Shown: positions 11,947 to 24,683, counted from the first letter of the stretch. The stretch: DNA of 64,000 nucleotides from Gremmenia infestans (GCA_032629725.1 JAFEVB010000008.1:1550001-1614000), one strand, 5' to 3'. Translations and numbers: made by a program. The notes: generated from the letters alone by a model not told the origin.

Positions 11947-13883
11947 AGCAACCACATATCTCATATTATGGGGTTTTTAGTTTGGAGCAACGGCGTAATA
12001 TGGGTAGGATATTGATGTCAGTTGAAATGAACGGCATTTATCCACAAGGTATGGGACTCGGAGAGGGCGGATGTTGGACAATTCATGTATACGAAAGCGC
12101 GGGCGCAACCCACTTCCCGTCCGGAACTTTCCTTGCCCGTACTCAACCCTAGTCACAAAGATCTCAATCAAAATTTAGAAATACAATAAACTTTTTAGTG
12201 CTTTACAACCTTCTCGACCGTGACTATCACAATTTGGCGCTTCATATTGATGCTCCCCTTCAAGAAAGTAAGCAGCTGACAAGCCCTCCACAATGGCATT
12301 GCGGAAACAAACCCCCATCGACTACACCAATAATATTACTGTCATCCAACAGGATACTTTGAAATGAAAGACCATCGTGGCAGAGGACAGACTGCCCAGA
12401 TTCGTGGGAGGGCGGAGGGAAAATACCAGGAAGGAGCAACCAGTCTTTTGAAAAATTCTTTGGAAAAATTGGCGTCTTTAATGTCGTCTTTATCATCGGA
12501 GTTTTTGAATATTCTTTTCTGGTCGGCAAGCTAATTCAAGACGGGCCCGCAGCCAGGCCTCGCTACTTGTGAATAGCCCCGGGGGAAATCTTGGGTGGCA
12601 TGATCGCCCTGGAAAAAGAATATTGATACCAGCTGTCCGAGGACAGGCCGCGTCTGCCAGAGGAGCGATTTTTGTGTTGACCACCATCGCCTTGAATTCG
12701 TATTCGGATTCCTTACTTCCTAGAGTCTGAGAGTTTGCCTTAGAGGTTGAAGGACGCTTCGTTCAGGTTTTCTTCGTTGACAAGAAGATTTTCGCTGGGC
12801 TTCGTGTTTTGGTGGTTTGAGATGCCGCATGCTCGATGGAAACAGATTCAGGGCTTAGGGAGAGGAAGAGATTTTCAATGGCAGGGAACTTGTGACGGAA
12901 CAATTGGACTTGTTACTTGGCTAGAACCCGACAGTACAAGCAGCGCTCGAATGCAGTTTGAAGTGTCTGCGCGCCATCAATTCAATCTTTGCGATGTGTA
13001 GTTCCCGGGTCCAGCGAGGCTCAAGGCGGAAGATATCAGAAACCCATTTCAGACAGTCGCGGAAGCAACTGCTTTTTTTGCTAAAAAGACAAGATACTCC
13101 TTCCATAACGCAGTACTTGACTTGCATAAGATCATTCTCTAGGTCACGTGCAGGACCAGTAGCCAGGCTGAATCATTTCTAAGCCCAGAACCTAAGCCTA
13201 GAACAGTTACGCAAAACATACATTGATATTCGAGCATAACTCGAAAGTAAAGACAACGTTGGTAAGTTGGTAATAGAGATACAAACAAAGCAAAACTGAC
13301 CTTTAGCTGTCGTAAAGGAACAATGAGGTACCTATTTTCACAGCTGTAAATCCATGTATAAAGTTGTTGCCATTTTTGACAAGAGCCTACCTAGACGTGT
13401 TCAACTATTATTAGTTTTGGAAAGCCATTACCGCAGTGCTAGTAAGCTGTACCTGCATGATATGCATGATATGCATCTGGATCGATGTATCCAGCAGACA
13501 TGAAATGATACAATGACTCCCAAAGATATACACCTAATTTCGATATGAATAATCAAAGAAATGGAGATGTTGTTGAAATGGCGTGAGGAAAGAGAAAGGG
13601 TTGATGTTCGTTCCACTTCTTGCCGTTTTCTAGCGTGGAAACCTGAGGGATCATCTCATTCTGGCCTGGCTTGTTCCAGTCCTAGCTAGACCAGAAAAGC
13701 GGCACCGGGTTTTAGATATTCCACGCCAAGTGGCACATTAAAAAACAGTGCCGCTTCATTGCATCGGCATGCCATGCCTGCCATATCAATCGCAATTAAT
13801 ACTTCTCCTCCTCTCCTCCTTTCCTCCACGTCGACTTGCATCCGCATCCACATAATCGGCGCACTACAGATTTATACGACGCG
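11947..13883. other. Intergenic, no gene seen
   Basis: About 1.9 kb without a supportable ORF. Short ORFs on both strands look like chance. A small direct repeat of TGATATGCA occurs near 13458-13475. The last 100 nt are a pyrimidine-rich leader to the next gene. Confidence 0.45.
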
Positions 13884-14546
13884 ATGGGCGTTTGCTCGTC
13901 CTGCCTCGGCCGAGACGGAGACCGTGATCTATCCGACGAGGTAAGTTGAGCTGCCATTATCAGTCTAAAAGCCGGTTCACTAAGCATCTTTTCCGCAGGA
14001 CGAAAGCTCGAGGTTGCTGTTCGACGACACCCATGGGAACCACTATGGTAGTTTCGGTGACCAACATACCGGGGTAATGCAAGCAGATGCACAAGAAGTC
14101 CAACGAGAAACCGAGGCCTTACAGAAAGTTGTGGCACAGACGTCAAAGTATGTACAGTATTCCGACGTTGGGGGCTCTAGCAGTTGATCTTCAATTGCAC
14201 CCTCCTTTCGCTTCTATACGAGGAATTGAGCTAATACAATACCTACAGTCACCTTGTCGATATATTTGCACTTGTGCCACAGAACGGTGCCCTAGCCCCG
14301 CCGGCAGTTTTCCCCGCGCAAGACGCCAAGCTACTACGATACCAAGATGTTCTGGCAACTATATCAACACACGACCAATCTAACCAGACCAAACGCGCGT
14401 CCACCGACAACACACCCATCGTTTCTGATGGCTGGATATCGGAGGACGATGATATGGAGGAAACGAATCGGCATACACCGGTCAAATCAGAAGGCATAGG
14501 ACCATTACTTGGAGGGTTCGCAGATGCGGAGTCGGCCATGGAGTAG
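13884..14546 (+). CDS. LAMTOR1 / Meh1-like lipid-anchored Ragulator (EGO) subunit
   Basis: The model is join(13884..13940,13999..14147,14249..14546), 167 aa. The N-terminus MGVCSSCLG has a Gly2 for N-myristoylation and Cys4/Cys7 for palmitoylation, as in LAMTOR1/p18 and the yeast EGO subunit Meh1. An acidic and Leu segment follows (DESSRLLFDD). Next comes a helical region ending VVAQTSNHLVDIFALVPQ, which matches the family's conserved TS-x-x-L-I/V-D motif. Introns start GTAAGT and GTATGT and end GCAG and ACAG; both preserve frame, and the second splits an Asn codon. The family anchors Rag/Gtr GTPases to the vacuole membrane and signals amino-acid status to TORC1. The call rests on the anchor motif, the size and the TSxxLVD segment. 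Confidence 0.8.
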
Positions 14547-15594
14547 CATGGAGTACCTGGAAAAGCATGAAAAAGCATGGTTGTTGGCGACAATATTGAA
14601 TGAGTGTGTCGCACGGCGTCAGGGCGTTCGGTGCTTGTTACAATACCCTCACACATGGAGCATTTCTCGCCGCATTTTCGTGGATGGATAGCTGGTCATT
14701 GGGTTTTGACTGGACCAGCCACTGTAATTTGACTATGCGTTGTATCATTTCAGCATTTCTTTTGTCAAAAGCGCTTGGTTACTGGCTGCTGATTCATTCA
14801 TCGGAGCCTATCATGTTGCTCTCACGCCTTGCAGTCAGGCTGGCACATATGTCCATTGAGGGTTAGCCACGTTTGCAAAGAACACCTCATCTAACTCTCT
14901 TCTACCGTCTCATAAAGGCTACAGGATTTCTTCGTTCTTGTGTTCTTCTTTCCAAATTTCCAACGTCTCTGTTCAGTGTGAGGCATGGACCACTTCCGAG
15001 TGCTCAGATGTACACAGGCGCGGACATTCCATCCTGGCCTTGGCTAATTAGGATCACCTACAGCGCTTAGACGACACTTCCCCTCAAAAACAACACAACA
15101 ACAACAACAGAACCATGCCCGCCCCTCTCCTCCGGCAGCAACACCTGGAAAACGTACTTTGACCTGACGATAATGGAATTCTGATCTATATGTCAATCTT
15201 TTCTCGTTGCTGTGATTGCTCTGCTCTACTCTAGCTGGCATCATTGATCTGCTATTGCCGCCGGACCAGCAGGCTAAGCGCCCGGCACAGTTGTCCTTTG
15301 GGTTCCGAACTCCAGTCATGATTTTCACTGGAGCGATTGACTGACTGCAGTCTCACAATCATCCAGGCCGGAAGAATGAGTTGGAACCGTTTCATCGTTA
15401 CACTATCTAAGATCCGAGATGATTACATCCCATTCCCCCAAGCCAGTCATTGCCAGTCATTTCCAGCGCCGCGATCAAATTCAAATCCAAACTTCAAGGA
15501 AAGACTCCCAAAGAACCCAAGAACGAGCGAGAACCATACAAATGTTGAAGACCCGACCATGTTTTCACTCTGCCACTCCCTTTCGACTCGTCAC
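14547..15594. other. Intergenic, no gene seen
   Basis: No coding signal recognised on either strand. It holds the 3' flanks of two converging genes. Confidence 0.45.
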
Positions 15595-15939
15595 TCATCT
15601 TGTTGAGAGAGTAGCCTGACTACGCTGATATTGAAGATCCTGAATTTCCCACTCCAGTTGGGCGATTATCCCCTGTGAGTTTTCGATAGAAGCACCACGG
15701 TGGTGTCCGCGCTGTTGTTCATGTTCCCATCGGTGGATACGCTCTTGCTCCTTCACGAGACGCCCCTTCTTGGTGTCGATCTTGGAGCAGACCTTGCACT
15801 TCTCGTGCTTGGTAATTGTGTTCATGACCAGCTTCATACCGCAAGTCTCGCCGGTGCGGTATTCCTTCGAGCAGTGCTGACGGAAGTGACCCCATTTATA
15901 GTCGCCACAGTACATCTGATACTGCTCATAGAAGCACAT
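15595..15939 (-). CDS. Small conserved Cys/His-rich fungal protein (114 aa)
   Basis: A single coding exon from ATG 15939 to TGA 15595. The N-terminal half has paired Cys and His residues (MCFYEQY, CGDYKWGHF, HCSKEYRTGETCG, HEKCKVCSK), suggesting a zinc-binding fold. The C-terminal half is charged, helical and Gln-rich (RIHRWEHEQQRG). I recognise the MCFYE..Y..CGDYKWGHFRQHC pattern as a small protein of unknown function common in filamentous ascomycetes. It has no signal peptide or TM segment. A likely 5' UTR intron lies just upstream (GTAAGT at 16029 to CAG at 15951), with a TATAAATA box further up. This arrangement is usual for well-expressed small fungal genes. Confidence 0.75.
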   Translation of the reverse strand: MCFYEQYQMYCGDYKWGHFRQHCSKEYRTGETCGMKLVMNTITKHEKCKVCSKIDTKKGRLVKEQERIHRWEHEQQRGHHRGASIENSQGIIAQLEWEIQDLQYQRSQATLSTR

Positions 15940-16226
15940 GATGGTTTGGTCTGTGGGTCTGAACTTTGTTAGCCGCGCTCTTTATTGACCACAACTGAAA
16001 CGCCCTTTGGTTTGGGCTTGGATACTTACTGGTTGGTGCTGCGAAGTTGAAAATGTCGAGAGGCACTACGACGATGGTAGAGCTTGGAGTAAAGTGGAGT
16101 GTAAGGTTCGATTGCTGGTTGATGCGTTTGAAGCTTGAGAATGTTGCAGACTGTGAGGAATGTCTGGATGAGAGTGATGATTGCTGATGATGATACAGAC
16201 TCAATTTCATGGCCAGGAGGAGGGGT

Positions 16227-16236
16227 ATTTATATTC
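16227..16236 (-). promoter_or_regulatory. TATA box candidate for the gene at 15595-15939
   Basis: Read on the minus strand the site is ATATAAATAC. It lies about 290 nt before the ATG, or about 200 nt if the proposed 5' UTR intron is removed. Confidence 0.4.
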
Positions 16237-18703
16237 CAATCGATAACAAGCAAAATGAAAACACTCACGCTTTTCGCCTTCAACCCGGCTAACTTACTTC
16301 TTTCCCACGGCCCCTCACCTTCCCGTCATCATGAACGGACCAACAGACAACAACCACCTGCAAGTCTGGTCATTGTCTCCCCAGGCATCCATGCCTTCGA
16401 GGTCAATATCAGGTCCGTCGATAACAGCCATTTCGTATCACATCCTTGAGCTCACCTCATACTCGGCCTAACCGTTCCCTCGATCACCTTTCAATCGGAC
16501 GATCTGGCCCTGTCGAGGCATTAGTTACATGACTATAGGACGGAATACCAGGTTTGAACCTGCCAGCACATGCAAGTCTCTGTTGCATGTTGATAAGCCC
16601 ATGCAAGCCGTCTCTCCCGGCACATTCAGCAGACGGGGTTATTAGATCACGTTACGGATCTTTGGTCCATGTTCATCGAGGGTCTCTGGGGCGCCACCGT
16701 TGAGCGAACCGATTACTGGTTGGAGAAATGAAGCTTGTGTGGAGCTATCCGTTTGTTGATGGGCACGGGACGGTCGACAGCCCTGAGGAAACCATGCATC
16801 CTGTTGCATTGGAGGGCTTGGTATCATGGATCTTCGAACAAGTGCCTCAGAACTTTTGGTCCTATCCAACCGGAATACCTGAAATATCGCCGCTGCTATA
16901 TCGTTCTTATTACGCCCGACGAAAGTGTGACAATGGGCCTGCAACACGGCTTTTCATTACATTTGGCAAGTGCTACATCCTTGATATTAAGTCTCGTCAT
17001 CTTTTTCGGTCCGCAAACAATCATACGCTGGTTCTGTAGAGTCTCTGTACTCGTGTACCGTTGGACAAGACATCTTGAACTTTCAATCCGCCCTGGCTGG
17101 GTCAATCTACCAGGGCCTGGTCAGCAAGTCTGCTGACTGTCAATCACCGTGGAAGAATGGATCTATTTTCTGCAGCCGCTATTGCCCGCATGGACTTTGT
17201 GAGGAATGCCTCAACTTGCATCCGAACTATACCTCTCTGGCTCATCCGATCCTCATCCTCAGGATACCAACCGATGCGTTGTCAGTGATAGCTCCAGGGA
17301 AGATCAACCTCCTTTATCACCCTGCATGGAGACCAACAGAAGAGATAGGGCTCCTGCAGATCTCCACATCTTCTCGCCACTCGTTACGGATTCTCATTAC
17401 ACTACAAGACAACTAAAGTTCTCGCTAAGTTGTTGGAGGCAATGGGGGTGTTACTGACGTGGCGAGCTTACCTTGGTGGACTGGATTTCCAGTCTTATTT
17501 GGAGAATGTTAAGGCTTTCAGCTGCATTGCACTAAAGTCAGGAATCACACAGCATCTTTTCATCACAAAATTGACTTTCTATCACAAAAGGCAAGGCAGA
17601 ATCTCACTCCCTGTTATTTGCATTTCAAAGCAAAGAGAAATACCGCATCTGCCGGGCGTTATCATTATCAGCTGAATATGCCCATTGTGCTATTTCTGGG
17701 TAGCTTGAAGGCCGAGTGATCACCTATCTTCTTTCTTATTGCTGCATAACAGGAGGTCAGCATTGCTATGACCGCAATGACGGCAACATCCCATGGTGGC
17801 AAAGTAAAGCCATGCAGCACTCATCACACCCTCCAGGCTGATTGAGTCAGTCCTCCTAAGAACCTGCATTTTCAGGCCGTAGGCAGCATTTGGATCAAAG
17901 GATGAGCAGATATGGTACGGATACGCCGGCGTCGAGGGCGTATTTCTGGACGCGAAAAAGAGGGGGGTTGGGGTTGGCCCAGGCTACGGTCGTCGAGTCA
18001 ATTGAACCGATGCAAGAGAGCTGGTATGTTGGGAACAGAATTGGCCGTTAACCGATGTTTACACACAGCAAGCTTCAGATTGGGTGTGAATCGGGGGCTT
18101 TTGGCACGAATCGTGGTTGAGAGGTAAATAAACAAGGCCCAAGGCCCCCGTTTTGGCCAAGCGAGAAGATAGCTCCGAGCGAAAATCAAGGGACTTCTAA
18201 TCCAAAATTTTAGCTGCAAAGATTCTGCTGCGGACAAACTTGGGGAAAATTCAATCTTTTGAAGACGTTCATTTTTGTTCCGACAATTCGGGTCACTATT
18301 CAATCATGTGCTTTTTAGTCTCTGCGGAAGGGCGGGTGGTACCCCATTCGCACGCAGCCAATGACACGCGTGGTTTGGTAGCAAAAGAAATAAGGTATGG
18401 TGCAGCCTCACCAAGTGCCGTTCTGGCATGCTTATTGGTGCTATGAGCTGCGGGAGAGGCTGTAGGGAGATAAACATTGGCTGGTGGTCGAGGCGGGGTC
18501 CAACTTTGATAGCACCATCTAGTCGTCTTTCACTGTCAAATCATGAGCCCGGCTGAACCAAGTACACGTCGAGATCCTGCTGGCGTCTTCTGAGGCGGCC
18601 GGCTAAGGGATATGAAGGAGATAGTAGGATCTATCCATCGGACGGGCTTGCGTGAGTCGGCGCACGGCATGTAAGTACTCTACTCTACTGTGAAAGCCAC
18701 GTT

Positions 18704-18740
18704 ATGCCATGATATGCCATGCCATGCCATGCCATGCAAT
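18704..18740. repeat. ATGCC pentanucleotide microsatellite
   Basis: Imperfect tandem copies of ATGCC, with one interruption (GATATGCC). Confidence 0.8.
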
Positions 18741-19080
18741 GCGCCGCGATAGCATGCAACGCGGAGACAGGGCGAGTGTGCCATGTATCGTTGGTCTGTG
18801 TTGCTTGCCCTTGACGGCCAGAGTGAGCTGGCGAGCATTTGGGCTTTGGGCCATCATCTGGGCCGCCTTGAATTTCAAGGGCCAATAGGTGAACCTCTCC
18901 AACGATGAGGCTCTAGCTTGTAGGACGCGCTGAGGCCGGCCGGCCACCGCGAAGACGTGTATACCCCGCTGGTGGGACATGTTCGTGAGAAGGAAAGAGA
19001 AAAGTTGTATGGTAGTTTTACGTTATATGGTGCCTTGATGGAAAGATACATTTGCCTAGATGCACGGAAACCCAATTGAC

Positions 19081-19104
19081 TTGCCTTGCCTTACCTTGCC
19101 TTGC
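19081..19104. repeat. TTGCC pentanucleotide microsatellite
   Basis: Near-perfect five-base repeats with one substituted copy (TTACC). Confidence 0.75.
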
Positions 19105-19395
19105 ATTTGTCAACGGCTTTGATACACGTAATACACGTGGGTGATGGAAGAGAAAAATGGGTTTAGCAAACAAGCATGTGAGATGGTGCAATTTGAGAAA
19201 TAAATGAGTGAACTGAAGATATTGCACCTCCTCGAGACTTGTAGAGGAATACATTGTTCAAAATTATTTTGACATGAGATTTCTTGTTTATCTATACCTA
19301 CACATCTGCATGCGGTGATATTAAGCTTGTTTTGAAACCGAGCCCCTGTCTGGCGGCCTGTTTGCTCTTTCATCAAACGTCTCAGATCCGAAGTC

Positions 19396-20393
19396 ATGTA
19401 TCACGTACCCCGCTTATACGACGACGACGACGACGACAACTCGAAACCCGATGAAAACGGACGAAAACCTCTTCCCAATACCTTCAAATTCGCCCTAAAC
19501 TCCAAATCCTTTCTGCTAAACCCTCTTGTGAAGTATTATCATGACCATATAACGTTCCAAATGGCAGTCATTACATACGACCACACCTCTCTGAGCATCC
19601 TCCCCGATGAGCTCCTCCTTACGATCCTCTCCTACCTCGATATACCAGACCTGTAAGTCTATCTAAAACCAATACCATACCAATTTCCATTCCGCTCCAG
19701 TCCAAAACCCCTCCCATAAAGCCCTCAGTCATCTCCTAGCATCTGCCTGCCCCGATCTAAGAAGCTATACTAACGCCACCACACAGGCTCTCCACGACCC
19801 GCACCTCCCACCGCCTCCGCACTCTTTCTTTCGACCCCCTCCTCCACACCACACGCCTCCACCGCGCCTCGACCGCGCTGTCGCACTCGCTGCCGCTGCG
19901 CCCATCCCTCGCACAGCTCATGGCGCACCGCATCTACATCACGCGCACCACGCTCGCAGCGCGCCACCTAGGCCGGAACCTGATCAAGATAAAACTCAAC
20001 CGCTCGCTACTCAAACGGCCCAGTCAAGAGGAGTTGGTGGGTCGAGGCGTGCTGCCCCGCGAGTGTGTGGTGGGCGGCCTCGCGCCGGGGCTGGTCGAGG
20101 TTAAGAGACGCGTGGAGAGGGAGAGGGTTAAGGATACGTTGAGGGGGTGGGTGGGGGAGTGGAGGAGACGGGGGTGGGAAAGTAGGAGCGAAGAGGAGGT
20201 TAGACCGGATGTGGGGAGGTTGGTTAGAAGGTTTGCGAGGGATAGGGATGGGGGGAGGAATTCGGGGAGGTGGGGAAGGGGGTTTGAGATGGGGGTAGAG
20301 AGGCAGAGGGGGAGAGAGGAACCTGCAAGGGCGAAGGTTTTGGGTTTGAAGAGGTTTTGGGAGAAGGTTGGAAGGGACGGGGTTGGTTCGTGA
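19396..20393 (+). CDS. F-box protein with RPEL-like motif
   Basis: The model is join(19396..19652,19787..20393), 287 aa. The intron starts GTAAGT and ends CACAG. The start at 19396 gives an Asp-rich leader (LYDDDDDDNS); a second ATG at 19561 would begin just before the domain and is a real alternative. The F-box (LSILPDELLLTILSYLDIPDL) straddles the intron and continues LLSTTRTSHRLR. It is followed by a basic helix and LNRSLLKRPSQEELVGRGVL. That segment matches the RPEL consensus (RPxxxEL...I/VL), an actin-binding motif in other proteins. An F-box plus RPEL-like layout is known for a conserved fungal F-box group. The C-terminal 150 residues are Arg/Gly/Glu-rich and probably disordered. Likely role: an SCF ubiquitin-ligase adaptor. 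Actin binding is only inferred from the motif. Confidence 0.8.
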
Positions 20394-21268
20394 TATGTTT
20401 GTGGGTTTGGGTATGGATTTTGGTTTTATCCACGAGTTAGCTTCGTCTAGGCGGATTAATTAATGTGACCATGAAATAGGTATATACTGGGAGTTGCTTT
20501 GTCATTTACACTGTTCTTTGAAGTCCTCACTACCTGCATATATATTACTCCCTCTAGAAGACTAGTGTCGTATCATTTCGTGGATTTCACCTTTCTGGAT
20601 ACTATGCTTGCTTGTTTTCATCCCTTTTAAACTTATAGTTTCTCAAAGTAAAGAATACTCGAGGAACAGCACCTGAGAAACATAGTCGTTTTGACAAGGG
20701 GAGCATATCTCAACTAGGTGTGGTACCTCCCTCGAGAGCGAGTTTTACTATGGGAGATCGATCCCCTTGCATTACATGCATCCTGTTTTGTTCCTCCAAT
20801 AGCTATGTTGTGCGTACTTGTTAGACCCAATTGGCTCCGATGAGCTTTGATACTCAGAGTCCAATGTGAAATGTACTCAGAGCTAGGTACAAATGAGGAC
20901 TTCGTCAGCCGTTTTCATCTGATTCTCCATATGGACCACGAAGTCATAGATGGCACCGGGACTCGAATTCTCTTGGGAAAGTATTTATCTCTCTTGCTCC
21001 GGGAGTAGGTGAAGATAAGAAGGCGAAAGGTCGCAGCCAGCTTCTTCGTATCGCATGATCTTCTTTGCATGCATAGCACTCGCTGATTGGTGACACCCCT
21101 CACGTTGCAGCCATAGCACTCTTCGCCAATAAGAAAACCCTCGGGAGACCTAGCTGCTGCCTAAGCTTGTATTTCAGAGAGTATTCTTGACTTCACAATA
21201 TCTCTTCCAACTTGCAACCCGAAGATACCATATATCCAAGATTCTGACAAGTAAGGCACTTTCCCTCT
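20394..21268. other. Intergenic, no gene seen
   Basis: The 3' flank of the F-box gene and the 5' flank of the next gene. No coding or repeat signal recognised. Confidence 0.45.
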
Positions 21269-23662
21269 ATGGACTTCGTTAAAGATGCTCCGACTGAAGA
21301 ACCATTCATTTGGCGTGATGAATATACGGGCAAGTTGCACATAGTCGAGTCCTGTGATGTATTCGACAAGCTATCCTCCGAACTCAGCGGTCATGGCAAG
21401 GGCCCGCGACAGCTTCTCCACTGGTTTTGTTGTAAGTGTGACACAGGTCCCATGGCTTCAGAGGACGCGGACACGTTCGCTTTGTTTGAAAGTGAAAGTA
21501 GTTGCGCTGGTAAAGACTGTTCGCATGTCAAATGTGAGAATTGCATCCTAGCTGAGGGAATAGAAGAGGAAAATGGAAACATTTCATGGAAAGGAACGAT
21601 ATCGAGTATATATGGGAAACAAGACGTCAATGGTCTAGAGCTTTCCGAGGAATAATTGTTCAGGGATATCCTGATGAGAGACAACACGCCGTTTGGGTGT
21701 TGGGGAGAAGTCCTGAAACCGGAAATACAGGGCTACCCATCCACGCCTGGCTTAACAATCAGCTCTGCTGGAAGCCCCGAGTCTGACCATGAGATACCCG
21801 ATCAGCAGTACACAGCATCCAAGTGCCTCGATGACTTGATCAAGATCAAAAAATCAGAACTGAATCTCAAATTACCAAGCATCTGGCGTAAAAGACAAGA
21901 TGGGCTTTGGTGAATAACGGTAAGACATCCATCAACTGCCTTGAGATATAGGCTCTATCCGCTATTTGTAGCTCGCTAATGCGACCTAGAAATGGTATTG
22001 GATCAACCCGTAGGGGAATTTTTATCTCTGCTCAGGGATCCGCAAGACTTTCTTCTTGTATGGCATCATATGATTCTACCTTTCCTGGCTGAATTTGTAC
22101 CTCTATGGTGTGGTCCTAGCTACACGATTGGTATCCGTCGTGGCATATCTCCAAATTTGAGGTCAATCAGCATTATGACGGAAGAAACTTGGAGCGACAC
22201 ACAAGAGAAAAAGATTCAGGCCCATGTCTTGGACCTCCTACCATTAGTCTTCCACGAGACAACAGGCTTTAATTTTGAGACCGGCTCTATTGAGCGTCTT
22301 GCCTCGTCGACGACAACAACCGAGTCTCAACTTGATCCTATATGCAGCACAAAGAACCCTTACTTCTACCCCAGGCCCACATTGGGAGACTCTGTTGGTA
22401 CAGCGCTGGGTCAGGGTGATGATCACAGCACATCGACACTTGGTCCATGCATCATGATTGGAAAACAGCCATGTTGGCTTGTAAACCTGCATCCGCTTGA
22501 AGACGCCTTGAAGAGTACTTCACAGGACTCTCCATTATTCCTCGAACACCCATCGCCAGATGACCGCAAAAACTGTGAAACTGCTGGTCACAGATGTATG
22601 ACTGATCCCCGTTCAAACTTCACCCTTGGGAATATAATCGCCACGTCGGAGAAAAGCACCAGGACTAGAAAATCGAAGAGCAGTTACTGGGAAGAAGCAT
22701 TCATCGATCCGCCGGAAGTCATTATGGACTGGGCTCTGTGCGCAACAATCATGCCAACAACCAACTTCCTACGTTATCCTACCCCGTCAAGCTCTCACAG
22801 GAAAAGACCGGTCCTCAGCGCCATGCACCCCGCAGGAGGCGCTCCCGTCTGCTCGACCGGCCGAACGAGCGGCTATCAACGCGGGCAGATCGGTATGTGT
22901 CCCGACCTCGTCAGCAAAAGAATCACCGGCGCTTTAGAAGATACGATGGAATGGTTTGTCGAAGAACCATATCCACACACCAAGGCACAACACTTCACAG
23001 CATCCGGCATCGGCATCGGCATAAGCGGGGACTCGGGCGCTGCAATCATCGACGAGGAGAACGACGCTTTTGTCGGCCAGTTATGGGGGCGTAACAAATA
23101 CATGAGGAGAGAGCTAGGGCCACGAATCGTGTACTTTACACCCGTGCAGGATATATGTGATGATATTCGAGAACAGCTCTCATTGTCTGATTCAGAAACC
23201 CCGCGGCTTCCTCAGCTGGATGATGGATCGAATCTCCCTTCTTTGGACCTAGCGTGCGATGCTTGCCTGTTGCAGCAGGAATTCCTTCGTTACGAGGGTG
23301 TGTCTTCTCCTCCAGAATTGGACTTTGAGGACATGACGCCTCCTGAAGACGAACTTCTCACGCCGGAGGATATTCGATCCCCTGATATGCGTAGGAAACA
23401 CGATATCGAATTTTGCCATATTGGGTTTTCGAGCTCCGTCGGTTCTTGGGAGGAGGACTCGAGGAGCCGAAAATGGGAGGGTGTGACAGTAGATGATTTC
23501 AGGAAGACTGCATACAGGATACACGTGACAGACAATGCATATAGCAACGAACCACACTATGAATCTGAGAGTATAGATCATGATTCCAATGTCTCGATGA
23601 ACACAGAACCGTCGTGGAAGATAAAGGCGGGTGGGAAGGAATACAAGACCGGGTCGGATTAA
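21269..23662 (+). CDS. Fungal protein with N-terminal Cys-rich segment and trypsin-like (S1-type) domain; frame broken near the 5' end
   Basis: The long 3' part (21990-23662) is open. It holds LVNLHPLEDA (candidate His), VIMDWALCAT (candidate Asp) and GIGISGDSGAAI (Ser in GDSG), in the order of a chymotrypsin-fold triad. The rest is acidic and disordered, and there is no signal peptide, so it is probably intracellular. The 5' part, from ATG 21269, has a WFCCKC...CSHVKCENC zinc-type segment. It runs in the same frame through a TAA at 21653-21655 (EE*LFRDIL). The frame then shifts by one in an AAAA run at 21890-21893, so that LPSIWRK leads to RWALVNN. An intron (GTAAGA at 21920 to CTAG at 21989) then joins VNN|EMVLDQPV. 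Either two neighbouring genes or one damaged gene is present; frame continuity favours one damaged gene. Confidence 0.68.
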
Positions 23663-24683
23663 AGGGCAAGCTACTTAGCAATCAATGACCTGGATGAATG
23701 CTCATATGAGTGTTTGAACTTGAACCACACGATACATTCTGCCGTGTGCATGTTCATGGACATATGCATCTAAGATGTCGGATCGGATCTTAGAAATAGA
23801 GAAGAAACTTTCCACTTATGATGTCCCCAACAAGATAAAGGTTTTTTTTCTTTTTATATTTAGCTGTAAAATCAAGTAATATTACAGACAGGTTTATTAC
23901 TGAAGTCTATAATACTTACTACCAATCATTGTTTGCTCTGCACCCTATAATAAAACCCAAAAAATAAATCAAAAAAATAAGAGATAGCAGACACTACGAA
24001 AAAAATAAATCTCTAGCACAAAAAGATAACCCGAAAGTGTTCCAACACAGTGCAATACCGGGGAGTCATTTTTTGCCATTTTTGGATTGATTCTTGCGCA
24101 AAAGACATGTCTTATAAGTATTTGCTCCTAAACTATATATTTCCGCTCGATTCCTCGATTCCCTAATTCCCAATCTTTGACCCCAAGACCTAGACATGAT
24201 CCTCAATTCCTAGTCCTCAAAAACAAACGGTGTGCGCAAATCCGAAGACCTCCGTTGTTTTTTATAACTAAGAACTGACCATTCGGCAGGTAGAGGCGCA
24301 CTCTCTGCCTACGTATGGTATGATCTCATCCGCCTATTTGCCAGCCCACCTGCCAGCCGCCGCCGCTCTCCCTCCTTGATATGGAGTTTCCGCAATTTTA
24401 TGTTTAAGAAACACCAAGAAAATCCTGCAACTTCGTATAGACAGAAGCTAACTCCATTATTAGCGTCATTGCAATCCCTAGAGATTTTATAAAGTTCAGT
24501 ACTTACATATTGCATGTTCATAAGTTGCTGTTACAGTGTGGGACTCGTGGACCACATTCTTATTTATCGAAGGCGCCATGAAACAATAACTTCCCATGTG
24601 AAATCAAGCCGCTTGATTTGCTTGAGCTTCAACATCGTAGGGTCATTATTTCCTTGGTGCGTTCTGGTAATACAATAATCAAG
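23663..24683. other. Intergenic, AT-rich, left edge of accessory block
   Basis: It contains A/T homopolymer runs and the left copy of the 32-bp direct repeat at 24017-24048. No gene seen. Confidence 0.5.
24017..24048 (+). repeat. Left copy of 32-bp imperfect direct repeat bounding the 24-35 kb block
   Basis: It matches 34957-34988 at 27 of 32 positions by eye, with the identical core CGAAAGTGTTCCA. Three of the five differences are transitions. The two copies are 10.94 kb apart in the same orientation. Confidence 0.65.

Larger units (their letters stand above)
15940..19395. other. Long intergenic stretch with a few overlapping unassigned ORFs
   Basis: About 3.4 kb with no gene I can support. 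The segment 16.7-17.5 kb has overlapping + ORFs of 100-133 codons. One holds CSRYCPHGLCEECLN, a CxHxxCxxC pattern like the N-terminus of the gene at 21269, so a relic of that family is possible. From about 17.9 kb on, only microsatellites stand out. Confidence 0.35.

Noticed and set aside
16535..16570. tRNA T-arm-like palindrome (GGTTTGAACC)
   Set aside because: No anticodon or D arm can be built on either strand.
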